In this document: positions 13,619-20,967 of the stretch, piece by piece
Layout: each line of letters starts with the position of its first letter
Position numbering within the stretch: the first letter of the stretch is position 1
DNA from: an uncultured Collinsella sp.
GTDB taxonomy: Bacteria > Actinomycetota > Coriobacteriia > Coriobacteriales > Coriobacteriaceae
Assembly (NCBI GenBank): GCA_938045085.1
Contig: CALINZ010000068.1
Coordinates: forward strand, 1 to 20,967
DNA: 20,967 nucleotides
Direction of reading: 5' to 3'
Made by a program: the position numbers and the translations under genes
The notes under the pieces: model-generated
Seen by the model: only the letters and a program-made list of their open reading frames with translations
Told to the model about the DNA's origin: nothing
The model's database searches: none

Positions 13619-14500
13619 ATGGAAATGCCACAGAACGCACAGCCTCTCTTGCAGGTGAGCGATTTGACCAAAAGCTACGAGGGCAAACGAGGTGCACGGG
13701 AGCAGCATCACGCGCTTTCCGGCGTAGATTTTGCTTGCGGCGAGGGAGAACTGGTTGCGGTGATCGGTCCTTCAGGCGCCGGCAAGTCGACGTTTTTGCG
13801 CTGCATCAATCGCCTCATCGAGCCCACGGAGGGGTCGGTTGTCTTTAATGGTCGGGACATTACGCATCTGCGCCGCAACAAGCTGCGTGGCGTGCGCGCG
13901 CAGATCGCCATGATCTTTCAGAACTACAACCTGGTGTATCGCCTTACCGCCATTCAAAACGTGCTGCATGGGCGTCTGGGCTACAAGGGTGCTGTGGCGG
14001 GGTCGCTGGGCCTCTACAGCGAAGCCGAGAAGCTCCGTGCGTTCGAGCTGCTTGACGAAGTGGGCCTGGGCGAGTTTGCCTATCGTCGCGCCGATCAGCT
14101 CTCGGGCGGACAAAAGCAGCGCGTGGGTATCGCCCGCGCACTTATTCAAGATCCCCGCATCATTCTATGCGATGAACCTATCGCGAGCCTTGATCCCAAG
14201 AGCAGCCGTGCTGTCATGGAGCATCTGCGCCGCGTGACGCGTCAGCATGGCATCACCTGCATCGTCAATCTGCATCAGGTGGATATGGCACTTGAGTTTT
14301 CCGATCGTATCGTGGGCTTGCGTGCGGGCGCGAAAGTGTTCGAGGGTGCGCCTGCCGAGCTGACCCCCCAGATGATCGCGGTGATTTACGGCGATGGAGA
14401 AGAGGGCTTCATTTCCGTTCCGGTGTCAGGGCCCCAAGCTGGCGCGACACCCGCATCTGTTGGCATGGCTTCCGCTGTTCCTTCTGGAGCCTTGCGATGA
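13619..14500 (+). CDS. phnC: Phosphonate ABC transporter ATP-binding protein PhnC
   Basis: This is the cytoplasmic ATPase of the phosphonate importer. The 293-residue protein has Walker A GPSGAGKST, Q-loop IFQNYNLVYRLT, ABC signature LSGGQKQRVGIARAL, Walker B ILCDEPIASLD and the H-loop in IVNLHQVDMAL. The V-x-x-L-T-x-x-Y start and the N-Y-N-L-V region are typical of PhnC. The ATG has GGGAGGG at 13611-13617; ATG 13625 in the same frame is an alternative. The last 35 residues are variable. It overlaps phnE1 by 4 nt. Confidence 0.95.
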   Translation: MEMPQNAQPLLQVSDLTKSYEGKRGAREQHHALSGVDFACGEGELVAVIGPSGAGKSTFLRCINRLIEPTEGSVVFNGRDITHLRRNKLRGVRAQIAMIFQNYNLVYRLTAIQNVLHGRLGYKGAVAGSLGLYSEAEKLRAFELLDEVGLGEFAYRRADQLSGGQKQRVGIARALIQDPRIILCDEPIASLDPKSSRAVMEHLRRVTRQHGITCIVNLHQVDMALEFSDRIVGLRAGAKVFEGAPAELTPQMIAVIYGDGEEGFISVPVSGPQAGATPASVGMASAVPSGALR

Positions 14501-15351
14501 GCGCGGGGGAGTGCGGCGCCATGTCCACAGGCTCTTTTGGCAATGCGAAAGCGGGGAAGGTTCCCGATTTGAGCTGGTTTAGAAGGCGTCAGCTTCGCGC
14601 ACTCGCAGTAGTTGCGGCCGTTGTCTTGGTTGCCGAGGGGGCATCGCTTGTCGGCGATTTCAGCTTTGGATATGCCTTGGGTTCGGTACCCGCTGCCCTT
14701 GCATGGATGCTGCAGAACTTTTGCCCTACGCCATCGTCGTTAGGACAGCTGGGCATAATTGCCACGCAGGTGGTTTCGACGGTGTTCGATTCCATCGCCG
14801 CTACGATGCTCGCGGCCTTGCTGGGTATCGTTCTTGCGGTGCTGGGATGCTCGAGCGTCGGTGTCGAAAACGGCATCGTGCGCGGTGTCATCCGCATCTT
14901 CGCCAATATCTTTCGCAATGTTCCCATGATTGCATGGGCGCTGCTGTTGCTCCTTTCGTTCAAGCAAAACGAGTTCACGGGCTTCCTCGCGCTCTTTTTG
15001 GCGACGTTTGGCCAGATTACGCGCTTTTTTCTGGACACGCTCGACGAAATCCCTTGCGGCCCCATCGAGGCGTTGCGCAGCTGCGGAGCAAGCTTTTGGC
15101 AGATTGTCTTTCAGGCGGGTCTGCCGCTTGCCGTTGCAGAGCTTATGAGCTGGACACTCTATATGGTCGAGACCAATATTCGCGAGGCCACGTTGGTGGG
15201 CTTGCTTACCGGTACGGGTATCGGCTTTGCCTTCAACCTGTACTACGCGTCTTTTCGGTATGACTGCGCTGGCCTTGTGATTCTTGTGACCATTGTTTTG
15301 GTGCTCGTGGTCGAGGCGATTTCCAACGCAGCTAGAAGGTCGATGATCTAA
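14497..15351 (+). CDS. phnE: Phosphonate ABC transporter permease PhnE (first copy)
   Basis: This membrane permease forms the phosphonate channel with its paralogue. The 284-residue protein has about six membrane segments, and the cytoplasmic EAA loop reads EALRSCGASFWQIVFQAGLP, where the permease contacts PhnC. FRNVPMIAWALLL and GTGIGFAFNL are characteristic. The ATG overlaps the phnC stop (ATGA); ATG 14521 behind GGGGGAG (14504-14510) has a better ribosome site and would remove eight residues. The N-terminal 35 residues are soluble and variable. Two permease genes are adjacent, so the channel is likely a heterodimer. Confidence 0.92.
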   Translation: MSAGECGAMSTGSFGNAKAGKVPDLSWFRRRQLRALAVVAAVVLVAEGASLVGDFSFGYALGSVPAALAWMLQNFCPTPSSLGQLGIIATQVVSTVFDSIAATMLAALLGIVLAVLGCSSVGVENGIVRGVIRIFANIFRNVPMIAWALLLLLSFKQNEFTGFLALFLATFGQITRFFLDTLDEIPCGPIEALRSCGASFWQIVFQAGLPLAVAELMSWTLYMVETNIREATLVGLLTGTGIGFAFNLYYASFRYDCAGLVILVTIVLVLVVEAISNAARRSMI

Positions 15352-16235
15352 TGGATACTTTTGAGCTGACTCCCGCCACGGCCGGTGCGATCGAGCGTTC
15401 GCACGCTGGGCATATTCGTCTCGTGTCTCGCCGGGGGCGCAACTATTCTGTCGTGCTTACGCTGGGCATTCTGTGCCTCTTGACGGTCGTTACGTTTGTG
15501 CGCATGGATTTTGGCACGGTTGACCTTGGCCGCGCACTCGCTCAAACCTGGTCTGATTTCTGCGCCATGATGTTCCAACCAGCGCTTGACCCGCCGTTGG
15601 GAGCTGCGCATTTTAGCTGGGCAAAGGTTGCCGAGAGCACGTTGGTCACCATTGCGGTTACCGTGCTGTGCACCATCATCTCGGCCATCATCTCGTTTTT
15701 CTTGGCGTTGGCGGCATCCGAGAACCTCTCGAATCCGCTCGTTTCCAATGCGGTCAAAGGATTCGTTGCTATCATCCGAGCGATTCCAACGATTCTGTGG
15801 GTACTCGTCTTCACGGTGGCCATCGGCCTTGGATCCGAGGCGGCGGTGCTGGGAATTTCCTTCCATTCCATCGCGTATCTTACCAAGAGCTACTCGGAGT
15901 CGATTGAAGAAATCGATGCAGATGTAATCGAGGCACTCTCTGCGAGCGGTGCCAGCTTCTGGCAGATTGTGTTCCAGGCCATCTGTCCGGCAACCATTAC
16001 CAAACTGCTCTCATGGACATTTATTCGCTTTGAGATCAATTTTGCCAACGCGGTTGCCGTGGGCGCCTTCGCGGGCGCGGGCGGTATCGGCTTTCAGCTG
16101 TATCAGGCAGGCAACTACTACTACAACCTGCACGAGGTGGGCGTGATTGTCTATGTATGCCTGGCTGTGTCGTTTGCACTCGAGTTCATCTCGGTTCGCC
16201 TTCGTCGCCGTTACATCATCGACTCGGATAACTAA
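15351..16235 (+). CDS. phnE: Phosphonate ABC transporter permease PhnE (second copy)
   Basis: This 294-residue paralogue of the preceding permease has about six membrane segments and the EAA loop EALSASGASFWQIVFQAICP, with IRAIPTILWVLVFTVAIG and AGAGGIGFQLYQAG. Members with two PhnE genes are known, presumably pairing in the membrane with the PhnC dimer. Its ATG shares one base with the TAA of the first copy (15349-15351). The N-terminus is longer and polar (about 35 residues) before the first helix. A ribosome site AAGGAAAG just after its stop serves phnG. Confidence 0.92.
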   Translation: MDTFELTPATAGAIERSHAGHIRLVSRRGRNYSVVLTLGILCLLTVVTFVRMDFGTVDLGRALAQTWSDFCAMMFQPALDPPLGAAHFSWAKVAESTLVTIAVTVLCTIISAIISFFLALAASENLSNPLVSNAVKGFVAIIRAIPTILWVLVFTVAIGLGSEAAVLGISFHSIAYLTKSYSESIEEIDADVIEALSASGASFWQIVFQAICPATITKLLSWTFIRFEINFANAVAVGAFAGAGGIGFQLYQAGNYYYNLHEVGVIVYVCLAVSFALEFISVRLRRRYIIDSDN

Positions 16236-16247
16236 GGAAAGATTTGC

Positions 16248-16709
16248 ATGCTAACAAGAAGAGAGAGGACCGAGGTCCTGGTTGAGAGCGGCCCTGCGCT
16301 TGCGCTCGAACTGGCGGGCCTGGTCGAGGCCGCCGCCCCTGCCGAAGATATTGTGCCGGCGCACCAGGGCCTTGTGATGTGTCAGGTGCGCGAGACGGCT
16401 CGCAACAGCCGCTTTTATCTGAGCGAGGTGCTTGTTACCGAGAGCCGCGTGCGCATTGGCGAGGCCGATGGCCTGGGCGTGCTTATGGGAACCGATGCCG
16501 CGCATGCTCGTGCGCTCGCGGTAATCGATGCCGCTTATGCAATGGATCCGGCGCCGGCTTGTTTGGCGGAACTCGAGCGCCGCGTCGAGGAGGCGCGTGC
16601 TGCCATGTTTGAGCGCGTGGCTGCACAGGATGCTCTCACCTATGTGTCGCGTGTCGAGTTCGATGAAATGTCTGGCCAGGACATGAGTGTTCAGGCGGTG
16701 GTCAAATGA
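16248..16709 (+). CDS. phnG: C-P lyase core subunit PhnG
   Basis: PhnG is part of the PhnGHIJ core complex and, with PhnI, H and M, helps form the 5'-triphosphoribosyl-alkylphosphonate from ATP and alkylphosphonate. The 153-residue product matches PhnG in length and in the segment VMCQVRETARNSRFYLSEVLVTESRVRIGEADG, with R-E-T-A in the middle and a short C-terminal domain. The ATG follows AAGGAAAG (16234-16241). The end overlaps phnH by 4 nt (ATGA), indicating coupled translation. Confidence 0.9.
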   Translation: MLTRRERTEVLVESGPALALELAGLVEAAAPAEDIVPAHQGLVMCQVRETARNSRFYLSEVLVTESRVRIGEADGLGVLMGTDAAHARALAVIDAAYAMDPAPACLAELERRVEEARAAMFERVAAQDALTYVSRVEFDEMSGQDMSVQAVVK

Positions 16710-17395
16710 ACGAGCAGGATGAGGTTTTCGATCGCGATCCGTCCCTTGACGAGCGCGCCTTCGAGCTGCAGGGAACGTTTCGTACGGTTCTGGACTGCAT
16801 GGCGCGCCCCGGCGAGGTTTGCCGCCTATCCGTCACGGATGCCTATGAGGTCGAGGCGAAGCGCTGTGGCCTATTCCCCGCGACGTTGATGTTGGCGGAC
16901 ATGCTGCTCGATAGCGGTACGACTTTTTGCATGGCGACCACGGGCTTTGAGCGTGCTGCCCGGCAGATCGCGAGTCGAACGCACGTGACTCCTGCGGCGC
17001 CGAGCGAAGCTGCGTGCGTGATCGTTCCGGAGGCTTTTCGAGATGAGGGCGCGGCGAGTGCAATCGCTGCGCTTACGGCGGGGACGCTTGAACAGCCGCA
17101 TCGCGGCGCGACGGTTATCGTCGAGTGCTCGGTGCTTTTGGGACTGGATGCGCAGGGTTTGCGCGTCGGCTCCGCTTCGCACGCGTGTACCAAGAGCTCC
17201 TGGGAGCTCGGTGGCCCCGGCGTTGACGGCACTTCGCACTTCTCGTGCGATCGCGGCGATGTCTTGCGCTCGCGTATTGCGCGTCTGGACGAGTTTCCCT
17301 GCGGCATCGACCTGATGTTTGTAGACGGGTTTGGCCATATCGCCGCCGTTCCCCGTTCCAGCGCTTGCAGGGAGGTTGAATCATGGGATATGTAG
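16706..17395 (+). CDS. phnH: C-P lyase core subunit PhnH
   Basis: PhnH is the dimeric core subunit that packs against PhnI in the C-P lyase complex and is needed for phosphonate activation. The 229-residue product has FRTVLDCMARPGEVC early, GATVIVECS and a G-P-G-V-D-G region, and a C-terminal FPCGIDLMFVDGFGHIAAVPR, all familiar in PhnH. It is about 35 residues longer than the E. coli protein. The start overlaps the phnG stop by 4 nt and the end overlaps phnI by 13 nt. Confidence 0.9.
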   Translation: MNEQDEVFDRDPSLDERAFELQGTFRTVLDCMARPGEVCRLSVTDAYEVEAKRCGLFPATLMLADMLLDSGTTFCMATTGFERAARQIASRTHVTPAAPSEAACVIVPEAFRDEGAASAIAALTAGTLEQPHRGATVIVECSVLLGLDAQGLRVGSASHACTKSSWELGGPGVDGTSHFSCDRGDVLRSRIARLDEFPCGIDLMFVDGFGHIAAVPRSSACREVESWDM

Positions 17396-18549
17396 CCGTT
17401 TCCGGCGGCGAGCAGGCAATCGCCGCATCGCTTGAGCTGCTTGAGCGCGAGCGCGTTGCGGGTGGCCGCGCGCTCGATCCCGCACTCATCATCGAGGCCA
17501 TGCCGCATGCGGTCGAGCAGGTGCAGTCTGAGGGCTCCGTTTGGGCTCCCGAGGTTGCTGCAATCGCCCTCAAGCAGGCGTCGGGTTCTATCGAGGAGGC
17601 CGTCTTTTTGGTGCGTGCCTACCGTTCCACCCTCGAGCGCCTCTATACATCGCGTGTGATCGATACGGGCGAGATGCACGTTTCGCGCCGCATCTCCGCG
17701 GCCTTCAAAGATATCGAGGGCGGACAGATTTTGGGCGCGACCCGCGATTACAGCCATCGCCTTATCAATTTTGATCTAAGCGAAGAGACCGATGCCGATG
17801 TCCGTGCCGCGCGCGCTGTCATCGATGAGCGTCTGGATGAAGCGGCCGAGGCCTTTTATGGCGTGGCCGAGACCACGCCTCTCGATTGTGTGCCCAAGGT
17901 GTGCGATTACCTGCGCCAGATCGGTATGATCCGCCCGGTTGCTATCGACGACACCGAGCCCGTCGATATCACCAAGACCCCGCTTTTCACGCCGGCGCCG
18001 CGCAGCGTTATCCTGCAGGCCCTCTCGCGTGGCCTCACGCAGGCGGTTGTCGCCATCGGGTACGCGGCCATTCGCGGCTTTGGCATTTCCCATCCCACGG
18101 TGGGCGAGCTTCGCCGCGGCAGCGTGCCGGTGACGATTGATGCCCCCGGAACCGATCCCTCTCAGGCTTCTGCCGACGACGCGTACTATCTGGGAGCACT
18201 CCCGGTCTGTGAGGTCGAAAGCCTGATCGCCAACGACGAGGTGACCGAGACGGGCGAGCATGTGAACGCGCTCGATGTGGGCTACGGCCTCGTTACCGGC
18301 AGCGACGAGAGCAAGGCCATCGCCATGAGCGTCCTCGACCATTCGCTGCGCGTCGACGACGTTCGCTACCCCACACAGGATCAGGAGTTCGTGCTCTATC
18401 ACATCGACGGTGTGGAAGCCACGGGCTTTATCAGCCATCTCAAGCTGCCGCACTACGTGACGTTCCAAAGCAAGCTCGATGCAGCCTTGCGCTCTATGAA
18501 TCACGCCGAGGGACAGAAGGAGGACGGTTCTCGTGCAGCGCAACTATAA
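17383..18549 (+). CDS. phnI: C-P lyase core subunit PhnI
   Basis: PhnI is the catalytic nucleosidase of the complex: it displaces adenine from ATP with the help of the phosphonate to start C-P cleavage. The 388-residue protein begins MGYVAVSGGEQAI and has RLYTSRVIDTGEMHVSRRISAAFKDIEGGQILGATRDYSHRLINFDL and PTVGELRRGSVPV, with DQEFVLYHIDGVEATGFISHLKLPHYVTFQ near the end, characteristic of PhnI. The ATG follows GGGAGG at 17370-17375 and overlaps phnH. The end overlaps phnJ by 17 nt. Confidence 0.95.
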   Translation: MGYVAVSGGEQAIAASLELLERERVAGGRALDPALIIEAMPHAVEQVQSEGSVWAPEVAAIALKQASGSIEEAVFLVRAYRSTLERLYTSRVIDTGEMHVSRRISAAFKDIEGGQILGATRDYSHRLINFDLSEETDADVRAARAVIDERLDEAAEAFYGVAETTPLDCVPKVCDYLRQIGMIRPVAIDDTEPVDITKTPLFTPAPRSVILQALSRGLTQAVVAIGYAAIRGFGISHPTVGELRRGSVPVTIDAPGTDPSQASADDAYYLGALPVCEVESLIANDEVTETGEHVNALDVGYGLVTGSDESKAIAMSVLDHSLRVDDVRYPTQDQEFVLYHIDGVEATGFISHLKLPHYVTFQSKLDAALRSMNHAEGQKEDGSRAAQL

Positions 18550-19381
18550 CTTTGCCTTTTTGGACGAGGGCTCCAAGCGCGAGATTCGCCGCGCCATCTT
18601 GAAGGCCGTCGCCATTCCCGGATACCAGGTGCCGTTCGCCAGCCGCGAGATGCCCATCGGCCGCGGCTGGGGTACGGGTGGCCTGCAGGTCACGTTGTCG
18701 TGCATCGGTCCCGATGACGTGCTCAAGGTAATCGACCAGGGCTCGGACGCGAGCGTCAATGCCGTGTCTATTCGCAGCCTCGTGCACGAGACTACCGGCG
18801 TCGAGACCACCACGTCCACGGCGGACGCGACGCTCATCCAGAGCCGTCACCGTATCCCTGAGCGTCCGCTGCAGCGCGAACAACTCATGGTGCTGCAGGT
18901 TCCCATGCCAGAGCCCCTGCGCACCTACGAGGCGCGCGAAAGCGTGACGCGCCGTCTGCATGCCGAAGCTGAGTACACCGGGGCATATCTGGAGCTTTTT
19001 GAGCAGATCGTGCGCTATGGCTCCACGACTACCGGTGCCGACCATCCCGTGATGGTGCAGGATCGCTACGTTATGGCGCCGAGCCCTATTCCGCGTTTCG
19101 ACAATCCCAAGCTCAACGATGCCGAGAATCTCTTTTTGTTTGGCGCCGGTCGCGAGAAGAAGATCTATGCCGTGCCGCCCCATACCAAGGTGGAGTCGCT
19201 CGCCTTCGAAGACCATCCCTTTGTGCGCGAGGATTTTGAAGGTAAGCGCTGCTGCATCTGTGGGGCGACGGGCGTCTATATGACTCAAACCATCGATCCC
19301 GTTACGGGCAAGAAGGCATGGCAGTGCTCCGATACCGATTATTGCGCAGAGCGTCTCGAGGAGGGCGGAAGCGATGAGTAA
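18533..19381 (+). CDS. phnJ: Carbon-phosphorus lyase, radical SAM enzyme PhnJ
   Basis: PhnJ breaks the C-P bond of 5-phosphoribosyl alkylphosphonate using a [4Fe-4S] cluster and a glycyl/thiyl radical. The 282-residue protein begins at GTG 18533 behind AAGGAGGA (18517-18524). The key residues are present: Gly30 in KAVAIPGYQVPF (the radical Gly, Gly32 of E. coli), and C240-x2-C243-x21-C265-x5-C271, the same spacing as Cys241/244/266/272 of E. coli, within CSDTDYC. An extra Cys241 sits between the first two ligands. GRGWGTGGLQV and SPIPRFDNPKL are also typical. The GTG overlaps the end of phnI by 17 nt and its end overlaps phnK by 8 nt. Confidence 0.97.
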   Translation: MQRNYNFAFLDEGSKREIRRAILKAVAIPGYQVPFASREMPIGRGWGTGGLQVTLSCIGPDDVLKVIDQGSDASVNAVSIRSLVHETTGVETTTSTADATLIQSRHRIPERPLQREQLMVLQVPMPEPLRTYEARESVTRRLHAEAEYTGAYLELFEQIVRYGSTTTGADHPVMVQDRYVMAPSPIPRFDNPKLNDAENLFLFGAGREKKIYAVPPHTKVESLAFEDHPFVREDFEGKRCCICGATGVYMTQTIDPVTGKKAWQCSDTDYCAERLEEGGSDE

Positions 19382-20258
19382 AGGCACGACGATGCTTCCC
19401 GCTACGGTTCATCATGAATTTAAGGATAAGGCTCCGGTTTTGTCCGTTCGCCATCTGGCCAAGCGTTTTGGCGTCGGCTGTGACTACTGCCGCGACCCGC
19501 ATGCCAAGCTCGAGCGCAACATCTGTCCTGTATGCGGCACGGTGCACGCGGTGCGCGACATCTCGCTCGAGGTGCATCGCGGTGAGATTCTGGGCATTGT
19601 GGGCGAGTCTGGTTCGGGCAAGTCGACGCTCATGCAGTGCCTCTATTTCGACCAGGAGCCCACGGCGGGCGATATGCGTGTCGCTGCATATGATGGGGGC
19701 AAAGGCAACTGCTTTGACCTCTCTCGCCAGCAAAAGCGCCTTATTCGCGATGAGATTTTTGGCATGGTTTACCAAAACCCTTACCTGGGCCTGCGCATGA
19801 ACTTCTCGAGTCTTTCCAATATCGCCGAGAAGCAGATCGCTGCCGGTATCCGTGACGTTTCCTCCATGGTCGATCGCGGCCGCGAGCTGCTTGATCGCGT
19901 GAACATCCCCTTGCGTCGTGAACAAGATCCACCGCGCGCGTTTTCGGGCGGTATGCAGCAGCGCGTGCAGATTGCCAAGGCGCTTTCCAACCGTCCTCCG
20001 CTGCTGTTCTTGGACGAGGTCACCACCGGTTTGGACCTTTCGGTTCAGGCGCGCGTGCTTGATCTTATCCTCTCGCTGCGTCGTGACCTGGGAGTCTCGA
20101 TGGTTGTGGTGAGCCATGACCTGGGCGTGATTCGCCTGCTTGCCGATCGCACTATCGTGATGCTCGACGGGCAGGTCATCGAACATGGCTTGACCGATCA
20201 GATCATGCAAGATCCGCAGCACGCCTACACCCAAGAACTCGTCTATTCGCTTCTTTAG
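19374..20258 (+). CDS. phnK: C-P lyase-associated ABC-type ATPase PhnK with Cys4 insertion
   Basis: PhnK is an ATP-binding subunit that docks on the C-P lyase core and is needed in vivo; it is not a transporter subunit. The 294-residue protein has Walker A GESGSGKST, Q-loop MVYQNPYLGLRMNF, signature FSGGMQQRVQIAKAL, Walker B LLFLDEVTTGLD and H-loop VVVSHDLGVIR, with the PhnK-like end VIEHGLTDQIMQDPQHAYTQELVYSLL. Between the first strand and the Walker A there is an insertion with C36-x2-C39 and C51-x2-C54 (GCDYC ... ICPVCG), likely a small metal-binding knuckle absent from the E. coli protein. ATG 19392 is an alternative start. The stop TAG forms part of the phnM ribosome site TAGGAGG (20256-20262). 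Confidence 0.93.
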   Translation: MSKGTTMLPATVHHEFKDKAPVLSVRHLAKRFGVGCDYCRDPHAKLERNICPVCGTVHAVRDISLEVHRGEILGIVGESGSGKSTLMQCLYFDQEPTAGDMRVAAYDGGKGNCFDLSRQQKRLIRDEIFGMVYQNPYLGLRMNFSSLSNIAEKQIAAGIRDVSSMVDRGRELLDRVNIPLRREQDPPRAFSGGMQQRVQIAKALSNRPPLLFLDEVTTGLDLSVQARVLDLILSLRRDLGVSMVVVSHDLGVIRLLADRTIVMLDGQVIEHGLTDQIMQDPQHAYTQELVYSLL

Positions 20259-20269
20259 GAGGTTCGCCG

Positions 20270-20967
20270 ATGTACGTCATCCGCAACGGAATCATTGTTC
20301 AGCCCGACCGCCTGCTCTTTGGCTATGAGCTTGTGGTCGAAGACGACAGGATCGCCGCAATTCAACGCCAAGGCAAATTCGATGCGACCGCCGCGGGAGC
20401 CGGCGTTATCGACGCTCATGGTGGCTATGTCACGCCTGGTCTTGTGGATATCCATTCCGACTATATCGAGACCGTTATCTCGCCGCGCCCGACGGTGCTC
20501 ATGGACTTCTCGACGGCACTGTTCGAGGCCGAGCGTGAGCTCATCGCCCATGGCATCACCACAATGTATCACTCGCTTTCGGCATATGCGCAGGACATCA
20601 TGGATGCCAAGCCGGTCCGGCGCTGGGAGAACACCGAGAAAATCATGGCGCTTATCGCCGGCTGCAAACGCACCGAGGGGCGAAACGCCCATCTGATTCG
20701 TCATCGCCTGCACCTGCGTCTTGAGGTCGATAACGTCAATCTGGTTGAGCAAGTTGAGGGGCATTTGCGCTCGGGCGAGGTGGACGAGCTTTCATTTATG
20801 GACCACACTCCCGGCCAGGGTCAATATCGCGATATCGAGATCTGGCGCAAGAGCGTTCGTGGCGATCATGAGCTGAGTGATGAAGAAGCGGCACAGATCG
20901 TTGCCGCTCAGCAGGCGGCGCCCAAGCTTTCCTTTGAGCAGCTCAAATATCTTGCCGATGTTGCCTG
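20270..20967 (+). CDS. phnM: Alpha-D-ribose 1-methylphosphonate 5-triphosphate diphosphatase PhnM, 5' part
   Basis: PhnM removes pyrophosphate from the ribose 1-alkylphosphonate 5-triphosphate made by PhnGHI, giving the 5-phosphate substrate of PhnJ. The first 232 residues are present and the frame runs off the window. They include YVIRNGIIVQPDRLLFGYELVVEDDRIAAI, then YVTPGLVDIHSDYIE with the H-x-D metal site of amidohydrolases, SPRPTVLMDF, and HRLHLRLEVDNVNLVEQV and SFMDHTPGQGQY, all as in PhnM. The ATG follows TAGGAGG, formed by the phnK stop, so the two are coupled. Confidence 0.95.
   Translation, partial: MYVIRNGIIVQPDRLLFGYELVVEDDRIAAIQRQGKFDATAAGAGVIDAHGGYVTPGLVDIHSDYIETVISPRPTVLMDFSTALFEAERELIAHGITTMYHSLSAYAQDIMDAKPVRRWENTEKIMALIAGCKRTEGRNAHLIRHRLHLRLEVDNVNLVEQVEGHLRSGEVDELSFMDHTPGQGQYRDIEIWRKSVRGDHELSDEEAAQIVAAQQAAPKLSFEQLKYLADVA

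Noticed and set aside
12341..13711. A 456-residue minus-strand open frame opposite phnD
   Set aside because: It is the antisense shadow of phnD and the phnC start, low in complexity, without a recognised family.

Overview
The window is GC-rich (my impression, not counted) and every convincing gene lies on the + strand, many with 1-40 nt overlaps. Protein style and gene content (Tad pilus locus, Tat-lipoprotein PhnD, GTG starts) suggest a high-GC gut actinobacterium of the Coriobacteriia, most like Collinsella. That assignment comes from recognising protein style and was not tested by a search.

Region 1 (1-4827) is the distal half of a tight-adherence (Tad/Flp) pilus operon. It holds the end of a TadB-like protein, TadC, a Flp-type pilin, a membrane-anchored protein of unknown role, a second small pilin-like protein, TadE, a large TadG-like protein and a second TadE-like protein. 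Four of these carry the same A-Q-x-T-x-E processing-type motif in front of a hydrophobic stretch, so they look like one set of prepilins and pseudopilins. A DUF192 gene (4824-5183) closes the run.

Region 2 (5242-5792) is a two-gene toxin-antitoxin-like module: a small BrnT/DUF4258-like protein followed by a ribbon-helix-helix protein, with a short palindrome upstream.

Region 3 (5856-6658) is the strangest part. A tRNA-Phe(GAA) with its own promoter and terminator is followed by a 123-bp block that can fold into several hairpins, two with GNRA loops. Next comes a perfect 63-bp second copy of the tRNA 3' end plus terminator, and then about four copies of a 62-bp repeat built on dyad symmetry. 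No credible gene lies in 5991-6658.

Region 4 (6659-12151) holds a GH5-like protein that lacks the usual acid/base Glu, then rsmI, metG (with its own promoter and a terminator after it), rsmA and a tatD-family hydrolase.

Region 5 (12152-20967, continuing past the end) is a phosphonate uptake and C-P lyase operon: phnD, phnC, two phnE genes, phnG, phnH, phnI, phnJ, phnK and the start of phnM. PhnDCEE imports phosphonates. PhnGHI with PhnM attach the ribose triphosphate and remove pyrophosphate, and PhnJ, a radical-SAM enzyme, breaks the C-P bond with PhnK as the associated ATPase. The PhnJ cysteines and glycyl-radical Gly are intact. PhnK carries an extra four-cysteine insertion, and no phnL lies between phnK and phnM. 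A promoter and a possible PHO-box-like repeat sit upstream of phnD.
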